From NCBI GenBank assembly GCA_033032175.1, contig CM065322.1, positions 13,950,001-14,014,000 of the forward strand: a stretch of DNA of 64,000 nt, written 5' to 3'. This DNA is from Saturnia japonica. Its lineage: Eukaryota > Arthropoda > Insecta > Lepidoptera > Saturniidae. Each line of letters starts with the position of its first letter. The first letter of the stretch is position 1. A program made the position numbers and the translations under genes. A model generated the notes under the pieces. The model was not told where the DNA came from. It saw nothing but the letters and a program-made list of their open reading frames with translations, and did no database searches. Positions 1 to 11,499 of the stretch are shown here, piece by piece.

Positions 1-1647
1 TGTATTATACATTTTTTCAATTATTTCATTCAATATTTATATCATTACAATTTGACATTTTGAACACCTGTTTTGGATCACTGCACGCTGCACTATAAAC
101 AAATTAGCTTCTTTTATTTTCCCAGTAAAATTCGACTTTTTATATTACTGCATTACTACCCCGGGCCATTTTAAAGAAAAATTTAGCACTTGAGGATACC
201 AAATACAGTAATAAAATCAATTAGCTCTAAAAGAGTTTATTATTCACACACAATTCACAACAATAGCTGCCATTTAATTTTAGACAGAAGGGTGTCTAAC
301 AATATTTATTCCTCACAACCTACACTATCAAATAATTAATAAAATAACAGCTTTTTTATTAAATTTATCCGGTTTGATTCCTCATTCAAGACATGTTTTT
401 GAAAACCTAAAATGCAGTTTTTTTTTTTTTTTTTTAATCTTGACATGGTTCTTAAGTACATACTTCTCTATCTCTTAGTTTCAGAGTTCCCTTCACTGAC
501 CCATCTCTATGTTACACTATGTATAGTTCCCAACTATTAAAATGAACAAATGGTTGTATGTTCATTTTTTATACTCGTAAGTGTAAGCAATGGATGTGAT
601 CTTTGATATATAATTATTACCAACTTATTTTCTCACTTAAAAGTGCTTAAAAGAAGAAATATATTATAAGAAAACTTAGCTGAACAGCTTAACTCTTAAA
701 AGAAATATTATTCATTCAAGCTTAATTAACATTGTTGCCAAATCCTAGCTCTATAATATCATAACCATCAATGTATGAAAATCATAGGCAAACAAACTAG
801 TACTTAATTAGAGACACAGAAGTAAATTGGTTAAAAATTTAGAATCATTTCACACATGGAGGGGAATGGAGGGAGTCGGGAAGAGTGGTGGGGGCTGCCA
901 CAAGCCCCCTGACACTACTCCCATTACAAGGTAACTCACCTGGCCTGAATTAAAAGTAATTAAAATTCCAAGGTAAAGTTCGAAATTTAGTATTATTTTT
1001 GCATGCTGACTGGCAGGGAAAGGTACAGGGGGGATGGAAGAAGTAATTCCCTATCTTCTGATACCATCCCCATGGAAAAGTAACACCCGGAGTCATAGGG
1101 TGTTAAAAGTTACAAAGTCAAATTTGCAATTTTGGTAGTCAAACTTAGAATAACAATAAGAAATAACAAGATTTAGAGTTTACAGTCGCCGGCCGCTGCT
1201 TTGGCACACTCGCTAGTATCACTAGGCTTGTTCATTTCCCCATCCCAAGAAACCTAACACACTCGGAGCTCCCTTCAGTTGCTCCTCTCTACAAATTTTA
1301 TTTTGAATTAAACCCGAGGTAAAACTATAGTATCTCTTTTAATTAAAGAGTATATTATCAGTATTTTGTATTTATAAAATAAATTTATTGTAAAAATTCA
1401 TTTTTCACTATTTTATATTTATTGGAACTTTCAAAATATTTACAAAACAAGTGCAAGGTTAGCTATATCAGTAGAAAATTATAACCATAAATTTTTTTTT
1501 TTTTTTATAAATTACTTTGATATTAAGTTACTTTACAATATTATTAAGCTCCGCTGAGATAGTATACAAGCGCAGTTCCAATTATTTAAGTATTTGTGCT
1601 TGGTTTCTGGGATTTTTGTTTTGTGAAATGCTTACATGTGCAATGTT
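1..1647. other. AT-rich stretch, no gene recognised
   Basis: No convincing coding region on either strand. It contains a T-run near 420-435, a dispersed repeat copy (860-1090, listed separately) and a GC-richer patch at about 1183-1300. The open frame at 1517-1702 is short, hydrophobic and low in complexity, and I treat it as chance. Nothing else is recognised. Confidence 0.6.
860..1090 (-). repeat. dispersed repeat family R1, copy 1
   Basis: The reverse complement of this stretch aligns with 16598-16805. Shared blocks occur in the same order: GATAGGGAA, GTACCTTT followed by a TGCC-TCAG block, TGCAAAA, and a TAATGGGAGTAG block followed by a G-rich GGCAGCCCC. No open frame runs through it. 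It is probably part of an unrecognised transposable element. Confidence 0.55.
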
Positions 1648-1650
1648 TGT

Positions 1651-2135
1651 TTTTCTTCTTCTTCTTCTTCTAGTGAAGCCAATTACTGCCTTTAACAAAT
1701 GAATTATAGTGTAATGTGTTATGACGATTCAGTATCCTAACAAAATGGTGGCTCCCTTGTTAGAACTTTTTTGGGGTCCCAGAATGCATGCTTTCAGTTT
1801 ATATTTATAATCCACTTAACTATGCACAAAACCAAACTATATGACGCAAAACGCTACCAATATTACATAATACAGAGTCAAAAACCTAAGTTAACGAATT
1901 AAAAATAAAAACCACGTGTCACTTTAAGATCCCGCCAAAAACTTTCAATGTTTGCTTTTGTATTTGCAATTTGCATTTTGGAGAGTTTGTGGTTAGAGTA
2001 GTTATTAATTTTTTCGAAAACAGTGAATTACCTTGAAAACAGAGTGGTACCGTTATAATCAGAGATCTAATCTGTATCGAATTCAATCCCCAATTTGTGT
2101 CAAACGATTCTAAATCTAACCCACATCAGGAATGT
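1651..2135 (+). repeat. dispersed repeat family R2, copy with arm and X segment
   Basis: The segment begins with a (TTC)n run. Its arm (about 1671-1949) matches the reverse complement of 2882-3214 and of 13412-13620. Shared landmarks are GAATTATAGTG, TATGACG, a GGTGGC block, AAAAACCACGTG-like sequence and GATCCCGCCA. A following X segment (about 2020-2135), with AGAGTGGTACCGTTATAATC, matches the reverse complement of 14565-14695. No coding capacity is visible, so it is probably a non-autonomous mobile element or a fragment of one. Confidence 0.65.
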
Positions 2136-2339
2136 TTTCCTTGGTAACAAACCTTCATTGTTATATGTGAAATTATGGACAACTGACGACCAATAGGCAC
2201 ACAAACTGACTTTAATAATCCACAAACAAAAGCACTGACTAAATATTTGGAACTTTTAAACATGAGAATATTAAATGTACAAAGCACACAGTAAAATTCT
2301 AAATCACCGATTTTAATTAGGAATTTAGGAATTAGGAAT

Positions 2340-2475
2340 GTTGATCGATTGATAAAATATCGAAAAATCGATATTATTACTATCGAAATATCGATATTTA
2401 TAACTAAAAATTTTTTGGACGATATATCGATAGTTCGATATTGAAATGTCGATATCGATGGTCGATATTTTTTTA
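2340..2475. repeat. left subterminal ATCGATA repeats of hAT-1
   Basis: A cluster of TATCGATA, ATATCGA and CGATATATCGA motifs lies just inside the left terminal repeat. The same motif type recurs at the right end (5832-5942). Paired clusters of this kind are usual places for hAT transposase binding; that role is inferred. Confidence 0.7.
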
Positions 2476-2881
2476 ATAAATTTTTATTTTTATTTTTTTT
2501 TCGTAATTTATTTAATCTACAAAATCATCGTAAACTTAATTTACCGTATTTTATTTATGAAAATTAAGTTAGCCGACAATCAATAATTTTTATTTTATTA
2601 CATAAAAATTAGAATTAAAAAACTATTTTTGAAAAATTACAGGTATAATTTTAAAAAATTTCTACTCATGAAAATTTTTGTTTTAATTTTTTATAAAAAA
2701 AAAAATTATAAAAATTTTCAAACATTGTTGTCGCTGTCAGCCTTCACAGCTTAGCATAGTTAGTATCATAGACCAGTTAGTATAATTGTTATTTATCTCT
2801 GGTTAGTATCTTTACCTCTAGGCTCTATGTAGATTAGTCTATGGTTAACATTCAGTGAAGTTAAAAAGAGAGGTTAGGGGG

Positions 2882-3214
2882 TTTCTGGCGGGATCTTAAA
2901 GTGACATGTTGTGGTTTTTATTTTTAATTCACTAACTTAGGTTTTTGACCCTTTATTATGTAATATTGGTGGCGTTTTGCGTGATATAGTTTGGTTTTTG
3001 TGCATAATTGAAGTGTATTATAAATAGAAGCTGAAAGCATTCATTCTGAGTTCCCAAAAAATCTTCCTTAAAAGTTCTAACAAGGAAGCCACCGTCTTGT
3101 TAGGATACTGAATCGTCATAACAAATGACACTATAATTCACTCGATAATGGCAGTAATGGTCTTCATTAAAGAGGACCGGTTGCCAAGTTAGGAAGAAGA
3201 AGAAGAAGAAAGAG
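2882..3214 (-). repeat. R2 arm copy inside the hAT-1 5' region
   Basis: The reverse complement matches the arm at 1671-1949 over most of its length, and the copy ends in a (GAA)n run that mirrors the (TTC)n of copy 1. Because it lies inside the hAT-1 boundaries while its partner lies outside, it is best read as an independent insertion or as part of the hAT leader, not as one arm of a single foldback element. Confidence 0.65.
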
Positions 3215-3320
3215 AGGTTAGGAAAAATTACTGTTTTATTGTAATGTAGCGGTTGAAGCAAGTGTTAATTCATATTAATTTATTAAATATCTAGTTACAT
3301 ACAAATAGTTCAGTGCCGAA

Positions 3321-5685
3321 ATGTCTTCTTCGACCAATTCTTCCATTATATGGACGTATTTTAAAAAAGTTGATGCAAGAAATGTTTCCTGCAACTTATG
3401 CGGGAAAAATTATAAAAGTAGCGGAAATACAACCAATTTAGCAACCCACTTAAAAACGAAACATCATCATGCATATGCCCAACTAACTATAAAAAAAAGA
3501 CAAATATTAAGACAGCCACGATTAATAAAGCAGACCAAAACATTAATAATATGTCGATAGCGTTTTATCATTATCGAGACCAAATACTGTACTTACTGAG
3601 AGTAATAGCTTCTCTGACAACCAAGAGGGTCTAGTTAGTCAGGTAATATTTTTTTGCAATATATTAGTGTAGATTTACAATCATGTTCTATAAAGTCTAA
3701 AATCTCTAAATTTATGTATTAGGTTGACCACCAAGAGGAGGATACTCAAAGCTTAGATAATATTTCGGTCTTTTCAAGATCACCGAAATTAAAACAACAA
3801 ACTGTTTTGGAATTGTTTGAAAAAAGTGCAAGTTATGATGGTAATATATTTGAATTTGTTATTGTAAATATAAATTTTATACTTGAACTTGTTTATTAAT
3901 ACATTTTTTTAATTTTAGATGGAGGCGAGCGCCATATTGCAATCACCCAAAGTTTAGTCTACATGATCATTAAGGATAATTTACCCCTTTCCTGTGTTGA
4001 AAAAGAGGGACTACAACAATTTGTTCGTACAGCATGTCCTCGGTATAAATTACCATCAAGATTTAAGATAAATATGTTAGATCTCTCTATAGTTTCGACT
4101 CCTAAAAATCGTATAATATGCTTTTGAAATTTAATGCTTATTACAAACAATTGTTTATTTTTAGATAACTGATTTAATAGAACAAAGATATAGTACAACA
4201 AAAGCTATACTAGATAATCATTTACAAGGAACAAGGTACCTTACCATGAGTAGTGACATAGTTACAATAACAAACTGCACAAGAAGTTTTCTAATCGTCA
4301 CAGTTCACTTCCTGAATGTTGCTGATGCGAGTCTCAACTGCTGTTGTCTTACTGCCCATTACATGACAGGAGTAAAATATGTTTGAATATGTCTTTTCGA
4401 GGTATTAAGATCTATTATATCAAGTATGTACTATTACTATACTATTAATTTTCAGGGACATACAGGAGAATATATTAAAGATTGTTTTGAAAATATAATG
4501 AGCGAGTTTTCTATTGATAAATCGCAAATTGTAAATTTCTCAACCGACAGTGGTAGACACATGATTGCTGCTGTAAACTTATTTTTGGGAACAAAGAAGC
4601 GGTTTCCTTGTGTTGCGCACACTATAAATTTGATCAAAGATGGGGTTTTAAAAAAAAATGAATGTTTTTTAAACTTAGCTGATCATATAAAATCTATTGT
4701 GACCTATTTTAAACACTCAGTTAGTGCTTCTGATCAATTAAGATCTGAGCAACTAGCAGAAGGAAAGAAAGAAGGCCAAATATTGATACTCATTCAAGCA
4801 GTTAGTACTCGCTGGAACTCTTATCTGGACATGATGGAAAGATTCCTAAAATTGTCTTCAATTGTCGCAAAAGTATTGGCATCCAGAACTAAGAATAATG
4901 TACCTGATATGGTTGCTACTTCGCAATTAACGATTTTGCGCGATTTAGTAACGCTTTTTAATCCATTTAAAACAGTAACAGAAGATTTGGGTGCCGAGAA
5001 ATATGTCACAGCTAGTTTAGTTATACCACTAACGAATTTATTAAAACAAGAAATCGAACAAACTAAAACATCAACTGCTGTTGGAGCGTCAGTACAAAAT
5101 GATTTATTAAATGGTATTCAAAGTAGATTAGTGCCTTTACAAGATAACCCTTTTTTGGCCAAAGCAACTACCTTAGATCCCCGCTTCAAAAAATTACATT
5201 TCATGTCAGCATTGGCTGGTGCTCATGCAATATCCGATCTATCAAAAGAAATAATTTCAGAACACAAAATAAGAGGAAATCGTTCACCTGCAGTAGGCGC
5301 TTCTCCACGTGGAGAAAAAGAAATAACTTCATCATTATGGGATCGACATGAATATATGCTCTTGAAAAATATGGCCAATGCCAATGAAGTTTCTGGCAGA
5401 AGTTTTGGTACAATACCTGCTGAATTAAAGCAGTATTTAGATCAGCCAAATATTTCAAGGTCATCAAACGCCCTGAAATTTTGGATTGACAGTAAGCATT
5501 TTACTCCTGTCCTATCAGAAATAGCAGTTAAATATTTAATTTCTTCTGCTACATCTGTAGCATCTGAACGAGTTGCTTCTACAATCAATATTTTAGTGCC
5601 TAATAATCGTAGTAGCCAAACAGCTGAACATATAAAACAAAGAGTATTTTTAAAAACTCTTACTGAAAATTATTGTTATACATAA
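3321..5685 (+). pseudogene. hAT transposase, BED-finger type, multi-exon, broken
   Basis: The protein starts with a BED zinc finger: W-YF near residue 11, C-x2-C, then the NTTNLATHL-x-x-KH block. The frame shifts near 3540, after which coding continues to a donor at 3643. Exon 2 (3723-3840) is bounded by AG/GT, and exon 3 starts at 3919 and holds the hAT CPRYKLPSR motif. Its expected donor reads ATAAAT instead of GTAAAT. A further exon starts near 4164. The long last exon (from the AG before GGACATACAG, about 4456, to 5685) holds the catalytic-domain part, with TDSG, a CVAHTINLI motif and a SATSVASERV motif from the C-terminal dimerisation region. The family moves DNA by cut-and-paste in the nucleus. 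The frameshift and lost donor suggest decay. Confidence 0.85.
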
Positions 5686-5831
5686 TTGTCTTATTTAAAT
5701 TTTAAAAACAATTACTAAGAACTATAACCTAACACTTATGTACATTCATAATTTAATTTGTTTAATAAATATACTAGAATATAAATTGTGTAATCATTTT
5801 TCAGTTGATTTATGATTTTTTTTTTAAATAA

Positions 5832-5946
5832 AGCCGATATATCGAAATATCGATATTTTATTCAATATATCGAACTCCGATATTGATATATTTAAAAATA
5901 TCGATATATCGAAAATCCGATATTTAAAAAAATATCAACAGTCCTA
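5832..5946. repeat. right subterminal ATCGATA repeats of hAT-1
   Basis: This mirrors the left cluster, with several ATATCGA and TATCGATA motifs in about 110 bp, ending at the right terminal repeat and the TTAGGAAT target duplication. Confidence 0.7.
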
Positions 5947-6030
5947 TTAGGAATCAGGGTTGCCATATGGTGAATTTTTACTCTCGTACCAGTGCTACCA
6001 AAATATCTTGTACTTTCAACTAGAGTTGTG

Positions 6031-6044
6031 TCGCTCGCGAGCGA
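6031..6044. repeat. perfect 14-bp palindrome
   Basis: TCGCTCGCGAGCGA equals its own reverse complement. It is strikingly GC-rich in an AT-rich setting and could be part of an unrecognised transposon end. Confidence 0.5.
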
Positions 6045-7387
6045 AAGATTAGAAGATATACAATCCCGACAAAAGAGCGAGTATATCAGTAGCTCACCTG
6101 TTTGTAAAGTATATCTTTAGCTCTTTAGCTCTCAGTAATAATGTTCACTCGGATATAATCAGAGCGATTCAGATCAGTTGAATAAAAAGATACACCACAT
6201 TCTTACTTATGAAAGAGATAGGTAGCTAATTTGATCCAACAAGCCGAGAGCGGAAAGGCGATCGGGTACTAATGATTATAAGAAAACTTATGTTACACCT
6301 TGATAATAAAGCACAATATTGGTTACGTAATTACCGTGTCAAGTATTTATGTAGTTTGAAGTGTTTTTATTTTTAAGGGTTTTTGTTTCAGTATTTCTAA
6401 TTTTGAATTTAGTTTAATGTCACGCGTGATTTGACCCATGCACTTTGAACTTCGTATCGCTAAAAATAATTATCGTTACCTACGTATTTCGGATTGTGTT
6501 CATTATTAGGTACCTTTAAATAAAAAACTTTCTAAAGTGACTAGCAAATTTCAAAAAAAATATTGACTTAATACATGTTTATATTGTAAGCTAGATAATG
6601 TGCATACACATAATTTCAATTCAAATCAATATAAATGTAGCCATGGCCACTGATTATAAAATACGTTAACATATTTTGTTACTCACACGATCTTCTTCAG
6701 TTTTATTGTTGTTATTAAAGGTTTTAAAATAATAATTTCCCTATCTCTATAATACATACTTTTGCATTTCTAGATTGACATACTTTAACCTGCTAATTGT
6801 TAAGAATGAAGGAAACCAAATGTTTGAATAATATTTTTCAAGATATCTCTATTCTAAACAAAATAGATGGCAATAATTTTATACGTTTTTGTAAATCGTA
6901 AGATTTGTTTTTGTAAAATATATCTCGCTCTTTATCAACCAAACAGTTGTGTAGATCATTACATCAGTGATAGTGAAAAGATATATATCTCTTTTTTCTC
7001 TTCAGTGTTATACTTTGCGCAAGACTACTTTCAACACATATTCTCGTAATAGTATAAAATTTTAAAAAATCTCATATTGTTTTTAATTTACACTATGTAC
7101 ATTATTAACTAACTAGCCTATGGTAATTATATTTCTTAAGTTTGGGGCCGCTAAATTTAGTTATATATAGATTTGTAATGTCAGGGTAATATCATTTACA
7201 TTTTTTTTGCAGTATTTTAGCTGTCAATTTGGAATACATTTCCTTATGGTTCGGGTTTTTCATAGTTTTTGAGCTTTTCTTTGCTTATAAAAACACTGAA
7301 GTTTACTATGTGCGCAGATCACGCAAAAATACTGGATAGATTTTAACATGTAAAAAATGTTTTTATTCAAATATACTTCCACCATAG

Positions 7388-7793
7388 GACAACTAGACGC
7401 CGTGAAGGATTCCACCCTTATGTCGTCGAAATTCCGTTAATTCGCGCGAAGCGTTATGTTTCGTCGTACATAATGGCGAACGGTAAATGAGTGAAATTCA
7501 CTCCCGTCGTCTGTTTTCCCATCCACCCATAACTCGGGAGTCTTGAAGCGAAGAGTCAATAGGCATTTAATAGGTAAGCGCGATATATCGTCGGCCTCAT
7601 CTTTACTTTCCATGAGGTAAGATCGAAGCCAAGCGCATACCTGTATTGCATTTTAAAAAAAATACTCGGTCCATAATACTTGTAAAAAATAATGATTACA
7701 ATAACTTTTTTCATTAAAAAGTTATTAAAGTTTTAAGAAACTACAATTTTTATGTCATCCACGCGAGGGAAGCCGCGGGCACAGCTAGTCTGT
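7388..7793. repeat. probable non-LTR retroposon remnant
   Basis: This is a GC-richer block in AT-rich DNA. It ends near 7793 with CGCGAGGGAAGCCGCGGGC followed by ACAGCTAGT. That closely resembles a tail sequence I know from insect RTE-type LINEs and the SINEs they mobilise. The first part, with AGGTAAGATCGAAGCCAAGCG, also reads like a retroposon 3' region. The assignment rests on memory of the family and not on a search. Confidence 0.35.
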
Positions 7794-8508
7794 AATAAAA
7801 CGATTTCTAAGATCTATTTTAAGTAAATTGATTTTGTGGAAAACATGCTCACGTGCACTTTTTGTAGTTATACCTGTCTTGAAACAAAAAGAAGTCAACT
7901 TTTGGAATTGTAGACCCGATGACAGTGAGCCAAGTTTGTTTCTCTAATTTTTTATATAATCAGCATATGATTTTAGATTTTAGCAACCAGAGAGTTTGAT
8001 GGATAATATGAATACTTTGCTTTTATGCCATTTTTGAGTATGACTAAATAAAATTATTAGGGTTAAATTAGGGTATTATTGTGAATAATTAGGGTAAAAT
8101 TAATTTCCTCAAAATTATATGTTTTAAAACTTTTCCTTAATTTTATTACGCTTTTATTATTCGCTTTATACGTACGTCAGCATGTATGTAAAGGAAACTT
8201 TGTACATGATTTTGACCCCCTTTAAAACGTCCGATTAACTCAAAATTTGGCAAACTTATCAAGGACCGATGACAATTCAATATTTTAAACAGTTAGACCC
8301 GTTATCCTTACTAGGATAATAAGGATTAGCGATTTTTTATTTTCCTAAAGTAGTATAATGCCTTTGCGCCAAGACCAAGAAGAGAAACTACCAGGCGTGC
8401 CGATCACCTATTTCTGGGATAAGTTACCGACTTTGAATAAGATGAAATTTTCGGAAAGGAAACCTGAGCATTGATTTGCATGGTAAGATATATAAAAAAA
8501 ATAAAAAA

Positions 8509-8643
8509 TACGCTTTTATAGAAAATCCAACAAAAAAATGAAAAATAAATAATTATTTAAAAAACAATTTCAAATTACACTATTCTTTCAAATTTATTCA
8601 AATTTTAGTTCTATTTTCTAGTTCGATTTTCTATAAAAGCGTG
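8509..8643. repeat. short inverted repeat (hairpin)
   Basis: The arms 8509-8527 (TACGCTTTTATAGAAAATC) and 8625-8643 (GATTTTCTATAAAAGCGTG) are reverse complements at 18 of 19 positions and are separated by about 97 bp of AT-rich sequence. It may be a tiny MITE remnant. Confidence 0.4.
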
Positions 8644-9139
8644 TTTTTTAGCTTTTTTTAACCTATTATTATTTTTTAAATAGAAAAAAAAACTTATATA
8701 AAGAAATACATGATACAATTACGTTCATTAAAAAAAAACGCATTCCTTTATAAATGTGTGTTTAAGAAAATGATATTAAATTTGTTAAATATTTGTATTG
8801 ACTGATTGTATTCTGCACTTGTTCTTCATTTTCGTTAGTCACATAAATATTGTTCGATTAGTTGTGATAATTAATGTTAATGCAATGTGTTGTTCTTTAT
8901 TTTGTTTATTTTAACTTAAGTAAAACAGAAATAGATAGTTTATGTGTTTGTTTTGGTTTATAATGAGTGACGATAATAAATTAACTCTAAAATCACTTTA
9001 ATTGGAAAATAACCAACTGACTCGAGGGTTTAACACACTGTGTGAACGTACATTCGAGTGGTAATCAAATAGTAAAAAAAATTAAATAATTATGTGGTTA
9101 AATTGGACTCGAGTCGTATCTCTACACACGACAGACAAC

Positions 9140-9694
9140 TAGTACTGGGCGTTTCGTTTAGAAACGTTTTTAATAACCAGTTCTTCTATGAAAAACGAAT
9201 GAACCATTTCTCTATATAACAATAACAAGTTTAAAAACGAACGAGACAGTTTTTGATAGAACAAATCTATAGTCATTGTTATAAGGACTATAATTGAATG
9301 AACAGTTAACCGTTAAAAGAAACTACTTAAAATTTGAAGTAACAAATAAGCTAGAATGAATCTTATTATTAAATATATACAATACAAATTTGGTTGTAAA
9401 AGAAAAAAAAGAAAATGAAGGAACGAATAAAAACTGGTTTTTGGTTAAACGTTAAATGTTCGTTTTTATAATATTATATTTTTATAACCGTTTCTAAGAA
9501 CGGTTCCTTGAGTATAAAACAGCGTTTCGTTTCGCTTCGCGGCTGAGTGCCCTAAGCGCTCGCTCCCAAGTCCGGTGAAGCTGTAAAAGCCGCAGCGGCT
9601 CTGTTTTTAATAGGGCCCCTAAGGCTAACAGTGTAGTCAGTTCAAAAAAAAAAAAAAAAACGTTTTACGAAAAATAAGAAACTACCCAGCACTA
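9140..9694. mobile_element. putative hAT-type MITE
   Basis: The ends form imperfect inverted repeats: TAGTACTGGGCGTTTC on the left against TAGTGCTGGGTAGTTTC on the right. The flanking 8-mers, CAGACAAC and CAGACTCT, share their first five bases, which would fit an eroded hAT target duplication. The interior is 555 bp without a transposase. It includes a GC-richer block (about 9525-9625) followed by a 17-base A-run, which may itself be a retroposed insertion. Confidence 0.42.
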
Positions 9695-10654
9695 CAGACT
9701 CTGATTATAGACAACAGGGTCTCCAGATTGAATTTTCGAAATTTCCCCATTGTGGCTAAAAAAATTCCCCAAAATGATACGATTTCAGCCACTTTTCCCC
9801 AAACAAAGCAGCCTATTTATTTTTATAATTTTTGTTTATTTCTAGTTTATGTAGCTTTAAGAGATGGAGATATGTCTTCAGACGCATAAAAGTACCATCG
9901 TAATAATGCAAAAAAAATACTATTTTTTTTTAATGTCTATTTCTTTGGCACGCTCTGTAACCTAACGGCTTGAGGGGTTTTAGCATACGAGGTGTGGTTA
10001 GATTCATCTTAATTGTGGGAATAACGTATGTATAGATTGTTATCGTAAATTCGTAGGTAATAATCTTAAATCAAGATAGTATTAACAGAGATAGCAACAA
10101 ATTTATTATATTAAGTGAGGAATTCTTGTATATATAATATATATATATATATATATAATTGGTTTCTCGGAAACGGCTCCAATGATTTCGTTGAAACTTT
10201 GCATTTACATAATGTTTTACATTCCAAGTTTACCTAGATAGGTGTTTTTCTTTTTTTGTTTATAAGATACCGAGCACAGAACGGTCGCCCAAATATTTAA
10301 ACATTAATCGGAGCTTACAGATGATCGAAATTTATGAGTTTGAAAACTTTAATGAAAATATTTTAATCAGCTTATTTATTTAGACATAAACTTGTATTCA
10401 TAAACTTATAGTAATTACAGAACAATAAAGTTTTTACCACTAAATTTATAACTTACAAATTTTTCTAATATATTCATTCATTCTTCTTCTCATACATTGT
10501 TTCGGTAAGGGACGCTGAAAGAATTATATTGTATCGATATATTCAATTGTAACAATATCACATTCATTTCAATCTGTATGAAATAATTATAACGATGATT
10601 TTATGTTGTTATGTTTTTATCATATATTTTAATTTTTAAGAACAAATAGGTACC
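9695..10654. other. gene-free AT-rich stretch
   Basis: No gene is recognised. It holds a TA microsatellite. A block at about 10163-10330 (GGAAACGGCTCCAATGATTT) reads like a LINE 3' region, by memory only. Confidence 0.5.
10130..10158. repeat. (TA)n microsatellite
   Basis: An almost uninterrupted run of TA dinucleotides. Confidence 0.9.
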
Positions 10655-10768
10655 TGTGGGATGAGAGAGGAACAGGGAGTAAATTTCCTTATCTACCATT
10701 GAAAAGGGAGGATTCATCGGCCAGACGGGTGTTATGTCTGGCGGGCTGCTGCCCAACGGTTGTTGTCG
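10655..10768 (-). repeat. 3' LTR of the TRIM-like element
   Basis: It aligns with 11255-11369. Shared blocks include TGTGGGAT, GAACAGGG/TAACAGGG, TTCCTTAT, GGGTGTT, GTCTGGCGGGC, CCCAACG and TTGTTGTCG. Confidence 0.75.
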
Positions 10769-11254
10769 CTAAATCACTCCCTTCCGAGACCGGAAGTCGA
10801 TAGCAGGTTGAGTCGTCCATACATCTTGTGATGCTTGCCGGGCAAGTGGAATCTTCCAGTTAGTCGAAACCAGATGCCGCATAGTTCACGATGAGTCGGA
10901 AGTGTCTGCAGTGAGCCCCAGTGACTCTAGGTGATGCTGCAAGAATGTTCCAGTGAGTCGGAGTGGTGCAGTGCTGCGTAGTGGCTGGCTGCTGCGTCGA
11001 TCAGGAAAGAAGTGCGTCTCTGCTTGCTGACTGGCCGAAGTGCAGTGTGCTGTGCCATGGTCGCCGAGAAAACTGTGGGTGATGACCAGGAATGCGCGTC
11101 CGCTGCATGCTGATGTTCAGGATACCCGTAGTAGCCGTGGATGCTGGATGGCTGTATGACTCGCTACTCGAAAGTTTGAGGAAGTGATGATGACGTCACG
11201 ATGACGTAGCTTTTTGCGAAGGCTGCGCTGAAGTTCATGCTCGGGGTCACCATA

Positions 11255-11369
11255 TGTGGGATAAGAGAGTAACAGGGTGTAAAGTTCCTTATCCACCATA
11301 AAAAAGAGAAGAACCCTCCGATCACATGGGTGTTGTGTCTGGCGGGCAGCTACCCAACGATTGTTGTCG
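11255..11369 (-). repeat. 5' LTR of the TRIM-like element
   Basis: Partner of 10655-10768. On the minus strand it is followed by the primer-binding-like sequence at about 11240-11254. Confidence 0.75.
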
Positions 11370-11499
11370 GATTATTGTATAGGCGTTCAATTGTTGGGTT
11401 AATTTTAATATCGCGATGTAGGGATGCGTCAGTTCTCTTAGTTTGTATGTGGCGAGATAGATGTCGCTTCATACCTATATTTATTAAAAAAATGGTTTA

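Larger units (their letters stand above)
2333..5946 (+). mobile_element. hAT-family DNA transposon (hAT-1)
   Basis: The element is 3614 bp long. It is flanked by a perfect 8-bp target duplication, TTAGGAAT (2325-2332 and 5947-5954), the hallmark of hAT insertion. The ends are short imperfect inverted repeats: TAGGAATGTTGAT on the left, TAGGACTGTTGAT on the right as reverse complement. Both subterminal regions are dense in ATCGATA-like palindromic motifs. Inside is a multi-exon transposase with a BED zinc finger and a C-terminal hAT dimerisation region, plus a copy of repeat R2 in the 5' part. Frame breaks suggest the copy is inactive. Confidence 0.92.
5955..9139. other. AT-rich gene-free stretch
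   Basis: No gene is recognised. Small features listed separately are a 14-bp palindrome, a probable retroposon remnant and an inverted repeat near 8.5 kb. A 38-codon open frame at 8358-8474 is intact but has no recognisable motif. Confidence 0.55.
10655..11369 (-). mobile_element. TRIM-like short LTR retrotransposon
   Basis: Two direct repeats of about 115 bp (10655-10768 and 11255-11369) flank about 486 bp. Read on the minus strand, the right repeat ends TCCCACA. It is followed directly by TATGGTGACCCCGAG, which has the form of an LTR-retrotransposon primer binding site (TGGTGACCCC). At the other end a purine run, GGAAGGGAGTGA, precedes the left repeat, as a polypurine tract should. There is no gag or pol. 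Size, repeats, primer site and purine tract together define a terminal-repeat retrotransposon in miniature, which must use proteins from another element. I did not find a clear target duplication. Confidence 0.72.

Noticed and set aside
1651..3214. Single 1.56-kb foldback transposon formed by the two R2 arms
   Set aside because: The well-defined hAT-1 left end and its target duplication lie between the arms, and a lone arm occurs at 13412, so the arms need not form one element.
3959..4201. 80-codon open frame on the minus strand
   Set aside because: It is antisense to the hAT exon 3 region, where the plus strand carries the CPRYKLPSR motif.
8358..8474. 38-codon frame beginning MPLRQDQEEKLPG
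   Set aside because: The frame is open, but there is no recognised motif, conservation or neighbouring gene evidence, so I did not call it a gene.
10655..11369. 60-codon frame at 11117-11299 as a gene
   Set aside because: It runs from inside the 5' LTR across the primer-binding-like site into the TRIM interior, which is non-coding in such elements.
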